Assembly: GCF_900475595.1 (NCBI RefSeq)
Contig: NZ_LS483397.1
Coordinates: 1,521,001 to 1,585,000 of the forward strand
DNA: 64,000 nucleotides
From: Streptococcus uberis
GTDB taxonomy: Bacteria; Bacillota; Bacilli; Lactobacillales; Streptococcaceae
Reading direction: 5' to 3'
In this document: in pieces, positions 30,404-41,623 of the stretch
Numbering within the stretch: position 1 is the first letter of the stretch
Layout: each line of letters starts with the position of its first letter
Notes under the pieces: model-generated
What the model was told of the DNA's origin: nothing
The model's input: only the letters and a program-made list of their open reading frames with translations
The model's database searches: none
Position numbers and translations under genes: made by a program

Positions 30404-30444
30404 ATTATACGCTCAATTATAAGATTTGTAAATGGTATATACCA
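30404..30444 (-). promoter_or_regulatory. nagA promoter with NagR (GntR) operator
   Basis: On the minus strand: -35 TTTACA (30427-30432), 17-base spacer, -10 TATAAT (30404-30409). Adjoining the -35 is the perfect palindrome TGGTATATACCA (30433-30444), which matches the dre-type site of GntR-family NagR repressors that respond to amino-sugar phosphates. Confidence 0.8.
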
Positions 30445-30561
30445 GTTTTGGATTGCTTTTTTTGTTTTTCTTATTAAAGCTTTTTTCAAAGCTTTAATTC
30501 TCACAAAGTAAAGTGTATAATAAAGACGTATAGCTTTTGAAATAGAATAAAAGGAGAAGAA

Positions 30562-31287
30562 ATGAAGCCATCAAATACGGAAAAACTATTTCTCATTTTG
30601 AGTCTTTTAACATTAATTCTTGCAGGTAGTTTTTATTTATTCTTTGCAAGAAACCATATCGGAAACGCCTTAACACAAAAAGAAACACAAACAGTTCAAA
30701 AAAGTAATATGTTAAGCAAGGCCATTGACGCCCTAGAAAAAGCTGAGAAAAATCCAAGTCTTGAAGCAATTGAAAAAGCTGAGAAAGCCATTAATCAGTT
30801 GAAAAAAACTGATACTAAGTTACGTCTCCAAGAGCGACTAAATCAACTAAAAAAAGCTTTCTCCATTGAAAAGGAAGCCATTAAAGCACTTGAGGAGGCT
30901 GAAAAAAATCCTAGTCTTGAAACCAAAGACAAAGCTAAAGAAGCCATTGATAAAATTGGAAATCTCACCAAAAAAAATGAGCTCTTAAATCGATTAGGAG
31001 CAATTGTCATTTCAGATCAAGCACCTGAATCAAGCTCCACATCGTCAGAAGCTGCAAGTGACACGACTATAAGTGATGCAAACACAGGAAATGCAGAACA
31101 AGCAACCATTTATGAAAGTCCGGTTGCACCAGCTGAAAGCTATGTTCCTCAAGCCCCCGCTCAAAGTGTTGGAGAACCTGTCCAACCCGCAACACCAAGT
31201 ACTCCTGCGCCAAGCCCTGAGGCTCCAAGTACTCCTCCAACTGTTCCTGCGACAGATACCCCAAGTGAATCAACCCCTAATCCATAA
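30562..31287 (+). CDS. Membrane-anchored protein with helical repeats and a proline/serine-rich tail
   Basis: A 241-residue protein of unknown function. Residues 9-29 form one membrane helix (signal anchor). Residues 57-82 and 109-134 are two copies of a charged helical repeat with the core EKNPSLE, as in FIVAR-like surface repeats. From about 153 to the end the sequence is low in complexity (S, T, P, A, E), a wall-spanning type of tail, but there is no LPXTG sorting signal. It is probably displayed outside the cell. AAAAGGAG precedes the ATG; TATAAT lies 45 bases upstream. It is divergent from nagA and ends at a shared terminator with degV. Confidence 0.75.
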   Translation: MKPSNTEKLFLILSLLTLILAGSFYLFFARNHIGNALTQKETQTVQKSNMLSKAIDALEKAEKNPSLEAIEKAEKAINQLKKTDTKLRLQERLNQLKKAFSIEKEAIKALEEAEKNPSLETKDKAKEAIDKIGNLTKKNELLNRLGAIVISDQAPESSSTSSEAASDTTISDANTGNAEQATIYESPVAPAESYVPQAPAQSVGEPVQPATPSTPAPSPEAPSTPPTVPATDTPSESTPNP

Positions 31288-31323
31288 AAAGAAAGCAGAT
31301 GGTATGTCATCTGCTTTCTTTTT
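31286..31323. terminator. Bidirectional terminator between 30562 gene and degV
   Basis: A perfect 16-bp stem (AAAAAGAAAGCAGATG with its complement, loop of 6), T-rich on both sides. Confidence 0.9.
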
Positions 31324-32164
31324 ATTTTTCGTAGCCTAATAATATACCTTCTTCTTCAGCATAAAAACTACATAATCCAGATGTTGGACACAAGTCAATC
31401 TGAGTTTGTGGATAAAGAGCAAGTACTTTTTCTTTAATTTGTTGACAAATTTTTTCATTATTACGATGAGCTATAAAGATTTTTCCACCTCTATAACCTG
31501 CTTTTTCAAGTTCTTCAACCACTGCTGTAACAGCTTTTTTTTGGCCTCTGGCTTTTTGCAAAAGCTCTAAAGTTCCTTCTTGGCTAGCACATCCAACCAT
31601 ACGAATGTTCAATAAGCCTACTATGGCACCAATTAATTTATTGAGTCGACCATTTTTTACAAGATTGTCAACTTTGGCTAATACGAACAGTAATCCTGTT
31701 TGTTTTTGATAATCTGTTATTTGTGAAACGACCTCTTGGAAATCTAATCCTTCTTCAATCAATCTAACAATTTCTTTAACGATTAAATCCATTTCACCAC
31801 CTGCTGATAGAGAATCGATGACATGAATATTTGCATTTGGATTTTCTTCAAGTAGCATTTCTTTTGCTAAGCGAGCACTATTATGGCTGCCAGACAATGT
31901 TCCGGTAATGGTAATAGCTATAACATTATCAGCTCCTTTGAAGGCCTGTAAAAAGGCGTCTGGGCTGGGACAGCTTGATGTGGTTGCGGTTTCCGACTCA
32001 CTCATGGCTGTCATCATTGCGTCAACGTCTAATGAGGCATCATCAATGAAAACTTGATTGCCGATACGTAGTGTTAATGGTACTCTTTCAAAAACAAATT
32101 GGGATGACTCTTTTTCAATACTGATTAGGTCGCAACCTGAATCTGCTACAATTTTCCACTTCAT
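31322..32164 (-). CDS. degV: DegV family fatty-acid-binding protein (FakB-like)
   Basis: DegV/FakB protein of 280 residues. Members bind a fatty acid and present it to the FakA kinase to make acyl-phosphate for phospholipid synthesis. Signatures: IVADSGCDL at the N-terminus, TTSSCPSPDAFLQAF, ITITGTLSGSHNSA and DSLSAGGEMDLIV. GAGGAA precedes the ATG. The TetR gene that is transcribed divergently may control it. Which FakB class and which fatty acid cannot be told. Confidence 0.9.
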   Translation of the reverse strand: MKWKIVADSGCDLISIEKESSQFVFERVPLTLRIGNQVFIDDASLDVDAMMTAMSESETATTSSCPSPDAFLQAFKGADNVIAITITGTLSGSHNSARLAKEMLLEENPNANIHVIDSLSAGGEMDLIVKEIVRLIEEGLDFQEVVSQITDYQKQTGLLFVLAKVDNLVKNGRLNKLIGAIVGLLNIRMVGCASQEGTLELLQKARGQKKAVTAVVEELEKAGYRGGKIFIAHRNNEKICQQIKEKVLALYPQTQIDLCPTSGLCSFYAEEEGILLGYEK

Positions 32165-32302
32165 TTTTCTTCCTCTTATTCCATACTTTTATAAAATAAC
32201 TAATCATTGACAAAGCATTGCTTTTCTCCTAAAATTATATCATTAATAGTTTTACCGAAGCTATAAAAAATAGCCGGATGTAACAGTTGAAAGGTATTTG
32301 TG

Positions 32303-32860
32303 ATGTCCGATAAAATCATGTCAGAAAAGTCTCTCCAAAACTTAAGACAATGTAACCGTGAAGCTAAGACAATTTCTAGAGAATCTCTAGAGCTTGCTTT
32401 ATTAGACTTATTAGAAAAAAAATCATTAACTCAAATCACCATCTCAGAGTTAGTAACTAAAGCTGGAGTCTCGCGTAACGCATTTTATCGAAATTACAAA
32501 TCTAAGGAGGATATCCTCTTTCAGATTATCACAAAATTTATCAGAAGGCTCTTTCAAGGAATCAAACTTTTTGACCTCCACACTCAAGCCAATCAAGCCT
32601 GGTATTTTCTTTTTTCTGAAGCCAAAAAAGAAGAACGCCTCTTAAAAATTATGTTTCGAAATCATTTACAACAAGTTGTTATCCAGATTGTAACCAAACG
32701 TCTTAAAGCTTATCAAAGATGGAAAGCAACGCAACAATCACACTATACACGTCTTTTCTGGAGTAATGCCATCGTCTCCGTTCTTGCCAACTGGATTAAA
32801 GATGGCATGGTTATTCCTGCAGAAGAAATGGCAAAGATGGGTTTACCACTCTTACCATAA
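32303..32860 (+). CDS. TetR/AcrR family transcriptional regulator
   Basis: DNA-binding regulator of 185 residues from the ATG at 32303, with AAAGG 8 bases before it; a GTG one codon upstream is an alternative. The TetR helix-turn-helix is ITISELVTKAGVSRNAFYRNYKSKEDIL (about residues 47-74, read in two parts). The C-terminal ligand domain is of the DhaS/TetR_C_7-like type and gives no effector. Divergent to degV with about 135 bases between the two starts, so local control of that gene is a reasonable guess. Confidence 0.85.
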   Translation: MSDKIMSEKSLQNLRQCNREAKTISRESLELALLDLLEKKSLTQITISELVTKAGVSRNAFYRNYKSKEDILFQIITKFIRRLFQGIKLFDLHTQANQAWYFLFSEAKKEERLLKIMFRNHLQQVVIQIVTKRLKAYQRWKATQQSHYTRLFWSNAIVSVLANWIKDGMVIPAEEMAKMGLPLLP

Positions 32861-32887
32861 AAAAGGAATCGTTTGGATTCCTTTTTT
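32859..32887. terminator. Bidirectional terminator between TetR and HAD genes
   Basis: AAAAAAGGAATC and GATTCCTTTTTT form a perfect 12-bp stem with loop GTTTG. Confidence 0.9.
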
Positions 32888-33707
32888 ATATGTCTAAAAC
32901 ATAATCTTTAATTGCTTTTGAAACACCGGCATGATCACAGTCTAATGTTACTCTATCAGCTAAAACCTTAATAGCTTCACTTGCATTTCCCATTGCTATT
33001 CCTAGTCCTGCATAAGATAGCATCTCAATATCATTAGGTGCATCACCAATAGCCATCACATTTTCCGGTAAAAAGCCTAACTTCTCAGTCAATTCTTTTA
33101 AGGCATAAGCTTTTGTCACTCCTTCAGGCATAATCTCCAAGATATAAGATTGACTTCTAACCACACTAAAAGATTCACTTAATAGAGAACGATTTTCTCT
33201 TTCAAATACATCCATAGCACTTTCTTCTCCCATATACATGGCTTGAAAAATAATTTCCGGATTTGTCTCTAAGGCTTCCATAGAAATGGCTTCCACAGTA
33301 TTAAAAACCAAATCCCCATCTGCTTGAACTAAATCAGGGACATGTTCCCCAACAACATAATAATGATTTTCAGTCGTTAAGGTTAAGTAGATGTCGGGAT
33401 ACTGCTCTGAAACCTTATACAGATGTTCTACCTGATTTAAACTTAAGGCATGATGACCTATCAACTCCCAGTTTAGACTTTTGTAGGTGCTACAACCATT
33501 ATTTAAAATGAGGTATTCATCTTCAACAAGATCTAATTGATTAAAATATGGTTTTGTGCCACTTGTCGGTCTCCCTGTACACAAGACGATTTTTACGCCC
33601 TCCCTTGTTGCCCTTTTGATTGTTTCAATATTTTCAGAAGGAATGTCCTTTTGGCTATTTAACAAGGTACCATCTAAATCGATGGCGATAAGTTTAATAT
33701 CTGTCAC
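32886..33707 (-). CDS. Cof-type HAD-IIB family phosphatase
   Basis: Cytoplasmic sugar-phosphate phosphatase type, 273 residues. HAD motif I DLDGTLLNS carries both catalytic aspartates; motif II is LCTGRPTS; motif IV is GDAPNDIEMLSYAG. The start is a GTG with AAAGGAG six bases upstream. Substrates of this family are broad, often small phosphosugars. It lies next to the lac genes but is separated from them by a terminator. Confidence 0.88.
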   Translation of the reverse strand: MTDIKLIAIDLDGTLLNSQKDIPSENIETIKRATREGVKIVLCTGRPTSGTKPYFNQLDLVEDEYLILNNGCSTYKSLNWELIGHHALSLNQVEHLYKVSEQYPDIYLTLTTENHYYVVGEHVPDLVQADGDLVFNTVEAISMEALETNPEIIFQAMYMGEESAMDVFERENRSLLSESFSVVRSQSYILEIMPEGVTKAYALKELTEKLGFLPENVMAIGDAPNDIEMLSYAGLGIAMGNASEAIKVLADRVTLDCDHAGVSKAIKDYVLDI

Positions 33708-33784
33708 TTATGACTCCTTTCAAAACCTCTTCTATATCTAATATACTATTACTACTAGTCTATCATTTTCAGATCAAAAGAACA

Positions 33785-33807
33785 AAAAAGAGCTTGTTAG
33801 CTCTTTT

Positions 33808-33808
<1 letters not shown>
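33785..33808 (-). terminator. Terminator of the lac operon
   Basis: AAAAAGAGCT and AGCTCTTTTT form a 10-bp stem with loop TGTT right after the lacG stop; T-runs on both strands. Confidence 0.85.
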
Positions 33809-35214
<1,406 letters not shown>

Positions 35215-35219
35215 TCACC

Positions 35220-36908
35220 TCATTCATTTACAAATTGTTTTAAAACATAATCTAAAGATCCTTTAGGGTCTCTTGTTAGATTGATGTATTCCATACCTTC
35301 TGTTTTTGTTAATTTAACACCTAGTTTATCTGTTTCTTTTTTGATATCTTGATAGTTTGATGCAACTTGAGGGGCTAAAATAACCAAATCAAAGTCTTTT
35401 AAAATATCTTGATGGGTTCCATAAGCTCCTGCAGTTGAGGTAATATCCACTTGAAACTCTTTTGCTGCTTTATTTAATGCATTTGATAACAAACCACTAG
35501 TTCCTCCTCCAGCACATAGAACTAGTACTTTTTTCGAAAGAGTAGGCAAGGTCTCTTGATTTGCTGCGCTCATTTCAGAATCTTTTTCTTTCGAATGTAC
35601 TGGTTGGATGTCCACTTGGCCATCTACAATTAAATCATGTTTTTGATTTTCTTCTGCTAAGATTTGATTATCATAAACTTTGAAAAATGGATAGTACATA
35701 AGGACATCAAAGATAATGAGCACAATTGCTAAAAGAAAGGAAAGTCCTGCAAATCCAGTTCCTAATACTAATCCAAGTGGACCTGGCGTTGTCCATGGCA
35801 ATACATAAGTAAAACTATTTATTCCAAGAAATTCAACAAAGAATTTAAAAATCCAGACATTAAAAATCGGAGTTAGGATAAATGGAACCATAAAGACAGG
35901 ATTTAATACCAAAGGTGCTCCAAATAAGATGGGTTCATTAACGCCAAAGAAGGTTGGAACTGCTGCTGCTCTTCCTATTGCTTTATTTTGTTTGGACTTA
36001 GAGAGCCACATAAACATAAAAGGAACAACCAAGGTAGCACCTGTTCCTCCCATAGTCGCTACAAAGTATTGTAGGCCTGGTGTGATAAGGTGAGTTGCTT
36101 GTTGACCATCACCAATTAAAGCAATGTTTTTGTCAATATTTAATAACATAATGGCTGAAACTGCCGGTTCAACAATTGATGGACCGTGAATTCCAATAAA
36201 CCAAAACATGGCCATTGCCCCATAAATAATAGCCAAACCAAGATAGCCATCAGCTGCTGTAAACAGGGGTTGAAACAAGGTAATAACGGTTGTTGCAAAA
36301 TTTTGACCGCTTAATTGTCTTATCACTAAATCGATACCGTACATCACAAGTATTGAAGTCGATAAGGGGAATATATCTTTGAAAGTTTGTGCGATATTCG
36401 GTGGAACTTCAGCAGGCATTTTAATCGTAATATTCCGTTTAATAAAAAACTTGTAAATATTGACTGTGATAAATGCTGCAATAAAAGCTGCCAATAATCC
36501 AGAGGTACCTAGATGACTAGAAGAGAATCCTCCTTTAAGTGGATCAGAAGACAATAAGAGAAAACCTACAATAGCCGTAATTAATGTAGCAATATTATTG
36601 ATTTGATTTGTCGCAGGTAAATCTCTATTAAAAGAGTCTGTCAAATTTTTTGCTGTTGTTCCAGCAACTAAAAGGCCTAATATTCCCATTGAATAAGAAT
36701 AAGGCTTAACAATCATCGCTTCTATCTTGGGATCCCAATGAAATCCCCAAATGTTAGGAACAAAAGCGATTAACATAAAGATACTGGAAAAAATGATGAT
36801 TGGCATTCCAGCTATAAAGCCATCTTTAATAGCTCTCAAATAAATATTACGAGAGACCTTTTCAAAAAAGGGTTTCATTTTTTCAATTTGATGAACTAAT
36901 CCGTTCAT
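35220..36908 (-). CDS. lacE: PTS lactose transporter EIICB
   Basis: Membrane permease and phosphotransfer protein, 562 residues. Residues 1 to about 440 form the EIIC channel with about ten hydrophobic segments; the substrate region includes [19 protein letters not shown] and [12 protein letters not shown]. The last 105 residues are EIIB, with phospho-cysteine C465 in [11 protein letters not shown]. It imports lactose as lactose-6-phosphate using phosphate from LacF. AGGAGG precedes the ATG. Confidence 0.96.
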   Translation of the reverse strand: MNGLVHQIEKMKPFFEKVSRNIYLRAIKDGFIAGMPIIIFSSIFMLIAFVPNIWGFHWDPKIEAMIVKPYSYSMGILGLLVAGTTAKNLTDSFNRDLPATNQINNIATLITAIVGFLLLSSDPLKGGFSSSHLGTSGLLAAFIAAFITVNIYKFFIKRNITIKMPAEVPPNIAQTFKDIFPLSTSILVMYGIDLVIRQLSGQNFATTVITLFQPLFTAADGYLGLAIIYGAMAMFWFIGIHGPSIVEPAVSAIMLLNIDKNIALIGDGQQATHLITPGLQYFVATMGGTGATLVVPFMFMWLSKSKQNKAIGRAAAVPTFFGVNEPILFGAPLVLNPVFMVPFILTPIFNVWIFKFFVEFLGINSFTYVLPWTTPGPLGLVLGTGFAGLSFLLAIVLIIFDVLMYYPFFKVYDNQILAEENQKHDLIVDGQVDIQPVHSKEKDSEMSAANQETLPTLSKKVLVLCAGGGTSGLLSNALNKAAKEFQVDITSTAGAYGTHQDILKDFDLVILAPQVASNYQDIKKETDKLGVKLTKTEGMEYINLTRDPKGSLDYVLKQFVNE

Positions 36909-36923
36909 AAGATTTCCTCCTGT

Positions 36924-37238
36924 TTACATATGATTTTGATAGAGATAAATGAAATGTGTCATTAAATCTTTTAATAGGACTGTTGTCATAAGATGGTCTT
37001 GTCCATGCATCATAATAAGACCCATTGCAATATCCTCTCCACTGGCTTCTTTAGCTAACATTTCTGTCTGTTTATTATGAGCTTCATTCAAAACTTTATT
37101 AGCTTCTTCAATCAAGCGATTGGCCTCACTAAAATCCTTTTCTTGAGCTTTTGTTAATGCTTCCAAGAGTTTTGAACGAGCTTCTCCTGCATATGCAACA
37201 ATTTCAAAACCAAGCATGGTAACTGTTTCTTTGTCCAT
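36924..37238 (-). CDS. lacF: PTS lactose EIIA component
   Basis: Soluble phosphotransfer protein, 104 residues from the ATG at 37238, which has AAGGAG upstream (a 20-residue longer frame has none). Phospho-histidine H78 sits in MMHGQDHLM, as in Staphylococcus LacF. It forms a helical trimer in the family and passes phosphate from HPr to C465 of LacE. Confidence 0.96.
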   Translation of the reverse strand: MDKETVTMLGFEIVAYAGEARSKLLEALTKAQEKDFSEANRLIEEANKVLNEAHNKQTEMLAKEASGEDIAMGLIMMHGQDHLMTTVLLKDLMTHFIYLYQNHM

Positions 37239-37248
37239 TTTATTCTCC

Positions 37249-38082
37249 TTAAAGTAATCTTTGAATGTGTAATACAATGTATAATTTTTCGCCTTCAAAC
37301 AAGTCTTTATGTGTATGTTGAGCGATTAATTCATAAATGTTACTTCCAATCTGATAGGCTTTGGGGTACTCTTCTAAGATTTGTTTTTCTAAATTCAAAA
37401 TAGAAGCGTTTGCTTTATTTTCGCGTTCTAATCCATGTAAAAAATAACTAAGGTGAATCATTAGTCGATCATAGTAATTGCTATTCAGATCACTCCTTAA
37501 AATCCCGTACTGCATTAAAACTGCTTTTATTTCTTGTAAAATAACGACTTCGTCAAAACTTTCCTTATCAGGTCTTGTTTTTTCTATACCTTTAGCATTG
37601 ATAAAATGCAAGGCAATTCTTTGAACTTCATCTTCTGGAAATGTTACAGCTAATTTCTGATTGAACATGCTTAATGCCAATCGTCCCATTTCTGCTTCTA
37701 GTGGGTATTGGGCTAGTAATTCAGGTAAATTGCTGACCATATATCTATCCTCTTTTAACATGTTATATGAAGCAAATAAATGATCTGTTAAAGTCACATA
37801 GATGTAATTTTGTACGGGATAATGAAACTGTGCTACTAATTGGTCAATCACCTCAAATGTCACAGAAACAAAATCCAGTGGTACATCTTTTAATAACATC
37901 AATAAATTCTCTTTGGTTTCATTATTTTTAATCAGAAAAATTTTTTCAACTTTTTCTTCCCTGATTAAATCACCTTTTTTCTTTTGAAAGGTAATTCCTA
38001 ATCCCATAATAACTGCTTCATTATTTTGTTTGTCTTTCACCAAAGCAGCGTTATTATTCAAGGAACGAATAAGCTTATACAT
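37249..38082 (-). CDS. lacT: BglG-type antiterminator LacT
   Basis: RNA-binding antiterminator, 277 residues from the ATG at 38082 (GGAGG upstream). Residues 1-55 are the CAT RNA-binding domain ([17 protein letters not shown]...[12 protein letters not shown]); two PRD domains follow, with histidines in the expected zones ([24 protein letters not shown]). PTS phosphorylation of the PRDs would switch it according to lactose. A matching RAT site overlapping a strong terminator lies in its own leader. The first gene of lacTFEG. Confidence 0.94.
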   Translation of the reverse strand: MYKLIRSLNNNAALVKDKQNNEAVIMGLGITFQKKKGDLIREEKVEKIFLIKNNETKENLLMLLKDVPLDFVSVTFEVIDQLVAQFHYPVQNYIYVTLTDHLFASYNMLKEDRYMVSNLPELLAQYPLEAEMGRLALSMFNQKLAVTFPEDEVQRIALHFINAKGIEKTRPDKESFDEVVILQEIKAVLMQYGILRSDLNSNYYDRLMIHLSYFLHGLERENKANASILNLEKQILEEYPKAYQIGSNIYELIAQHTHKDLFEGEKLYIVLHIQRLL

Positions 38083-38110
38083 GACTTCCTCCATTCTAAA
38101 AAAAAACAAA

Positions 38111-38156
38111 AGACCACAAATAAATTGAAATACCCCTTTCAATCTATTTGTGGTCT
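38111..38156 (-). terminator. LacT-controlled leader terminator
   Basis: A 20-bp stem with one mismatch (38111-38130 with 38137-38156, loop of 6), followed on the minus strand by TTGTTTTTTTTT. It lies between the promoter and lacT. The upstream RAT overlaps its 5' arm. Confidence 0.9.
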
Positions 38157-38181
38157 TGTCTAATTGATTTAGTTACAATCC
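38152..38181 (-). promoter_or_regulatory. RAT (ribonucleic antiterminator) site for LacT
   Basis: A 30-base element that begins GGATTGTAACT and ends AGACAAGACC on the minus strand, matching the conserved ends of BglG/LacT RAT sites. Its last five bases are the start of the terminator stem, so bound LacT would block the terminator. Confidence 0.85.
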
Positions 38182-38202
38182 ACCATATGCTATTGTGATT
38201 AA

Positions 38203-38240
38203 ATTATACAACAAAACCAAAATAATGTAAACCCTTTCAA
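38203..38240 (-). promoter_or_regulatory. lacTFEG promoter with overlapping cre site
   Basis: -35 TTTACA (38226-38231), 17-base spacer, -10 TATAAT (38203-38208). TTGAAAGGGTTTACAT (38225-38240) matches the cre consensus with one change (G for the central C) and covers the -35, predicting CcpA repression. Confidence 0.85.
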
Positions 38241-38251
38241 ACAAAAAATGT

Positions 38252-39148
38252 TTATTTAATGTTGATTTCGTAAGAATACATTTGCCTTTCCTGTGGTTTT
38301 AATAATTGTGTATTGACTTTATCTTGAAAACGATCACTTTCATTTTTAGAAGTAGAAACACCTAACCAAGGTTCTAGGGCAATAAATGGACCTTTATTAG
38401 CAGTTGACCATAAAACCAAGAAAGGAAAATCACGGAGATTTAATGTTAATCCTTTTTCATGGTTTCTCGAAAGCAAGCTAATACGCTTTGATGACAAACG
38501 ATCCAGTAGCAAGGTATCATCTTTAAATAAGCCATAGTCTAAAGCTAGTTGTCTTGAATTTTCCAAAAATGGTTGGCGACTATCTAAATCAACTAAACCA
38601 GAATCAGCAAAAACCTGAGCGCTACTGCAATTTTCGATTTCTGAAAACTCTAAATAATAGTCTTCATAGGACTCATTTTCAAAAAGAGGGCAGTTAAAAG
38701 CTGGATGTGCACCAATCGTAAATGGCATTGAAAAGTCTGACTCAAGGTTTTTTACCCGATAGGTGACCGTAATAGTCTTACCCTTTAAGTAATAATCTAC
38801 ACTTAGAGAAAAACGATAAGGAAAAGAGCTTAACATTTTGTCACTACTGTCCAAATAATAGGTCACTTGATTATCTGAGACTTTTTTTCCCTTAAAATAT
38901 TCTTTCCGCACAATACCATGTCTTGGCATGGTTCCTTTTTCTAGCCCAAGCCGATTGTCATCATAGAGTGTTTGATTGTTTCTTAAACTGCCACATATTG
39001 GAAAGAGAACTGGAGCTTGTCCACTCCAGTAATCCGGATTTCCTTGCCAAAGATATTCTAAACCATCTTTATCCTGGATGGATGACAGTTCCCCGCCTAA
39101 ATCTTTAAAGCTCAGCCTTAAAAACTCATTTTCAAGCGTTAAAGCCAT
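38252..39148 (-). CDS. lacX: Aldose 1-epimerase family protein LacX
   Basis: Galactose-mutarotase-like protein, 298 residues, of the LacX group found with tagatose-6-phosphate genes. Visible features include GGELSSIQDKDGLEYLWQG, PVLFPICGSL, and the catalytic-type HGIVR and GAHPAFNCP histidines. The presumed role is interconversion of sugar anomers during lactose use; biochemical proof for LacX is scarce. It ends the lacABCDX block and is followed by the lacTFEG promoter. Confidence 0.88.
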   Translation of the reverse strand: MALTLENEFLRLSFKDLGGELSSIQDKDGLEYLWQGNPDYWSGQAPVLFPICGSLRNNQTLYDDNRLGLEKGTMPRHGIVRKEYFKGKKVSDNQVTYYLDSSDKMLSSFPYRFSLSVDYYLKGKTITVTYRVKNLESDFSMPFTIGAHPAFNCPLFENESYEDYYLEFSEIENCSSAQVFADSGLVDLDSRQPFLENSRQLALDYGLFKDDTLLLDRLSSKRISLLSRNHEKGLTLNLRDFPFLVLWSTANKGPFIALEPWLGVSTSKNESDRFQDKVNTQLLKPQERQMYSYEINIK

Positions 39149-39157
39149 CTTCTACTC

Positions 39158-40141
39158 CTATTCTTTTACCTTATCATGCCAAGAACTAGCTGTTCTTTCA
39201 ATGACTTTATTAAGGCCATCAATATTATTAAAGCCTTCTGTGCGTAACCACTGACGAGCAGCTTCTTGTCCTTGACCAATGTAAACTGGAACGGAACCTG
39301 CCCATGTCGCACGGCCACAGAGGACACCATTGAACTTAGCACCTGATTCTGCCGCAAAGACTAAGGTTTCTTGGAAAAGCTCCGCTGAAACACCGGCACT
39401 AAGGTAAATATATGGGAGGTGACTGGCAGCTTCTTGCTCTTTAAAGGCCTGCGCAGCTTCTTCCCTTGTGAAAACAGCTTCCCCTTCCGCGAATCCTTCT
39501 ACATAATTCATGTTTACAGGTACTTCTACTTTTAGGACATCAATGCCGAATCGCTCATCTGAGAAAACTTTCATGGCTTCGTTAACTTTATGGGCTTTAA
39601 CTTTTGCGAATTCAAGACTGCCGTTATCCGCAATCTTTTCATCATATGTTAAAATTTCTAGGAAAAATGGGATATCTTCTGCCTGACATTCTGATCCGAT
39701 GCGCTCAATATAGGCTTTTTTCTGATTATTGATAGCTTGGTCTCCATCAACATCATAGTAAAGTAAGAATTTAACGGCGTCTGCACCTGCTTCTTTGAGG
39801 CGTTTTGCTGACCATTCCACTAAACAGTCCGGAAGTCGTGATGTCGTTGTGGCATCATAACCTGTTTTTTCGTATGCTAAAAGGAGACCGGCTTGCTCAT
39901 CTTTGACTTTAACAGCTGGTAAACCATACTCTGGATCTAGCAAAATTGATGAAGCATAGGGTGTTAATTCTTCTGAAACCATAACTTTCAATTCTTCAAT
40001 CTGCTCTACTGTTGGCTCTGTACTTTGGTGAGCAGCCATCATGCGTTTTAAAGCCCCTCGTTGATCAAAAGCAAGAGCTGAAATAATACCATTATGGCTT
40101 AGTTTTTCTAAATAGTCTCGTTTTTGTTTTGTCATTGTCAT
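39158..40141 (-). CDS. lacD: Tagatose 1,6-diphosphate aldolase
   Basis: Class I aldolase, 327 residues, splitting tagatose-1,6-bisphosphate to dihydroxyacetone phosphate and glyceraldehyde-3-phosphate. Conserved segments: [33 protein letters not shown] (with the Schiff-base region lysine), and [17 protein letters not shown] at 40141 is chosen from similarity to MTITANKR-type starts of LacD; GAGG lies 10 bases upstream and a TTG one codon earlier is possible. In Streptococcus pyogenes the LacD.1 paralogue has become a regulator of the protease SpeB; nothing here tells whether this copy does more than catalysis. Confidence 0.95.
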   Translation of the reverse strand: MTMTKQKRDYLEKLSHNGIISALAFDQRGALKRMMAAHQSTEPTVEQIEELKVMVSEELTPYASSILLDPEYGLPAVKVKDEQAGLLLAYEKTGYDATTTSRLPDCLVEWSAKRLKEAGADAVKFLLYYDVDGDQAINNQKKAYIERIGSECQAEDIPFFLEILTYDEKIADNGSLEFAKVKAHKVNEAMKVFSDERFGIDVLKVEVPVNMNYVEGFAEGEAVFTREEAAQAFKEQEAASHLPYIYLSAGVSAELFQETLVFAAESGAKFNGVLCGRATWAGSVPVYIGQGQEAARQWLRTEGFNNIDGLNKVIERTASSWHDKVKE

Positions 40142-40146
40142 CAATC

Positions 40147-41082
40147 TTATACCTCTTCTACTCTCAATTGTTCAAATAAATCATTGTAATTCGCCATGTT
40201 GACATGTCCTGTCATTGCTTCTTGAGCATTTAACATCCCTAAAACATTTGCCTTTTTAAGTAATGTTTCTGGTTGATCTGCAACTTGTAAAGCCCATGCA
40301 ATTCCTGCTACGGTAGAGTCTCCGGAACCTACTGGATTTGCAACAGTAATCTTCGGAATTGTCACTTTATAAAAAGTATCCAGATGCTTTGCAAAAGCAC
40401 CATTTGCACCTAAAGAAACAATAATCCATTCAATTCCTTCGAAAATTGGCGATTTTAAAAGCTCTTTTAAGTGTTCCAAATCACCTTCTTTAATATTGCT
40501 ACCAAGAATTTGCTCCAATTCTTCTTTGTTAGGCTTTATGACCGTTGGTTTAGCTTTGCCTTTTAAGACTTCAATCAAGGCTTGCCCAGAACAATCGAGA
40601 ACAACTTTTTTATCGTATGCTTTTGCAGTGGCAATGAGTTTACTATAATAGTTTTGCTCTAAACCTCTTGGTAAACTACCTGAAATAGTGACTACATCAA
40701 ATTGCTTAATAATAAGATTAAGGTGGTTAGTGAAGGCATCTGCTTCATCAATATCAACATAAGGACCATTTTCTAAGATTTCAGTTTGCATACCTTGATG
40801 GAGGATAGCAATGCAATTACGTGTTTCCCCTTTGATGGTTAGAAACTGATTAGCAATACCGGATTCGGTCAATTGATGACTTAAATAGTCGCCTAATTGC
40901 CCACCAATTAATCCAGTTGCCACAACTTCTTGACCTGCCTCATGTAAAACACGGGTCACATTTAAGCCTTTGCCACCAGCTGTTTTTTTAGGTAGAGCAA
41001 CACGATTGACAGTATTCAAGTTAAAATCTTCTAATGGATAGGAAATGTCAACAGAAGGGTTTAAGGTAATGGTTAAAATCAT
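40147..41082 (-). CDS. lacC: Tagatose-6-phosphate kinase
   Basis: PfkB-family sugar kinase, 311 residues from the ATG at 41082 (AGGAG upstream). It makes tagatose-1,6-bisphosphate from ATP. Motifs: [34 protein letters not shown], and the anion-hole/catalytic-base [15 protein letters not shown]. The gene is intact. It lies 8 bases after lacB. Confidence 0.95.
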   Translation of the reverse strand: MILTITLNPSVDISYPLEDFNLNTVNRVALPKKTAGGKGLNVTRVLHEAGQEVVATGLIGGQLGDYLSHQLTESGIANQFLTIKGETRNCIAILHQGMQTEILENGPYVDIDEADAFTNHLNLIIKQFDVVTISGSLPRGLEQNYYSKLIATAKAYDKKVVLDCSGQALIEVLKGKAKPTVIKPNKEELEQILGSNIKEGDLEHLKELLKSPIFEGIEWIIVSLGANGAFAKHLDTFYKVTIPKITVANPVGSGDSTVAGIAWALQVADQPETLLKKANVLGMLNAQEAMTGHVNMANYNDLFEQLRVEEV

Positions 41083-41090
41083 GTTAACTC

Positions 41091-41606
41091 CTAGTCGTGA
41101 TATTCGCCTCTGTCCCATTTTTCAAGAAACTCATTGAAAAAGTTAGGATTGGTTTGATCTGTATTTTGACTATCCAAGGCTGAAATTTTTTCTATCAACA
41201 CCTTGTTTTCTGGACTTTCTTTATAGTCAGCCTTGATGAAAGCTTCAATAATGTCACACATTAAAAGTTCACCTGTGACTTTTCCCCCAAAACCAATAAC
41301 GTTAGCATTTAACTCTTCTTTGGCATAAAGAGCAGAAGTCATATCACGTACGAGCGCAGAACGAATTCCTGCAACCTTATTAACCGCATTATTAATCCCT
41401 ACACCTGTTCCACAAATACATACACCTAAGTCGGCATCCCCATTAGCAACAGCTTCACCAACTCGTTTTCCAAAAATGGGGTAATGGGTTCTTGTATGAT
41501 CGTAAGTCCCAAAATCTAAAACTTCATAACCTTTCGATTTCAAAAAATCTGAAACAGCCATTTTTTCGTTCGTAACAATATGATCACATCCAATTGCAAT
41601 TCTCAT
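41091..41606 (-). CDS. lacB: Galactose-6-phosphate isomerase subunit B
   Basis: RpiB/LacAB family, 171 residues. With LacA it converts galactose-6-phosphate to tagatose-6-phosphate. [13 protein letters not shown] at the N-terminus, and the active-site [25 protein letters not shown] region, read in two parts, hold the catalytic cysteine and anion loop. SD GGAG upstream. Confidence 0.95.
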   Translation of the reverse strand: MRIAIGCDHIVTNEKMAVSDFLKSKGYEVLDFGTYDHTRTHYPIFGKRVGEAVANGDADLGVCICGTGVGINNAVNKVAGIRSALVRDMTSALYAKEELNANVIGFGGKVTGELLMCDIIEAFIKADYKESPENKVLIEKISALDSQNTDQTNPNFFNEFLEKWDRGEYHD

Positions 41607-41623
41607 CTCTAATCTCCTTTTCC

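Noticed and set aside
31073..31339. An 88-residue plus-strand frame overlapping the 30562 gene
   Set aside because: It is the +1 frame of the proline-rich tail and runs through the terminator; no SD.
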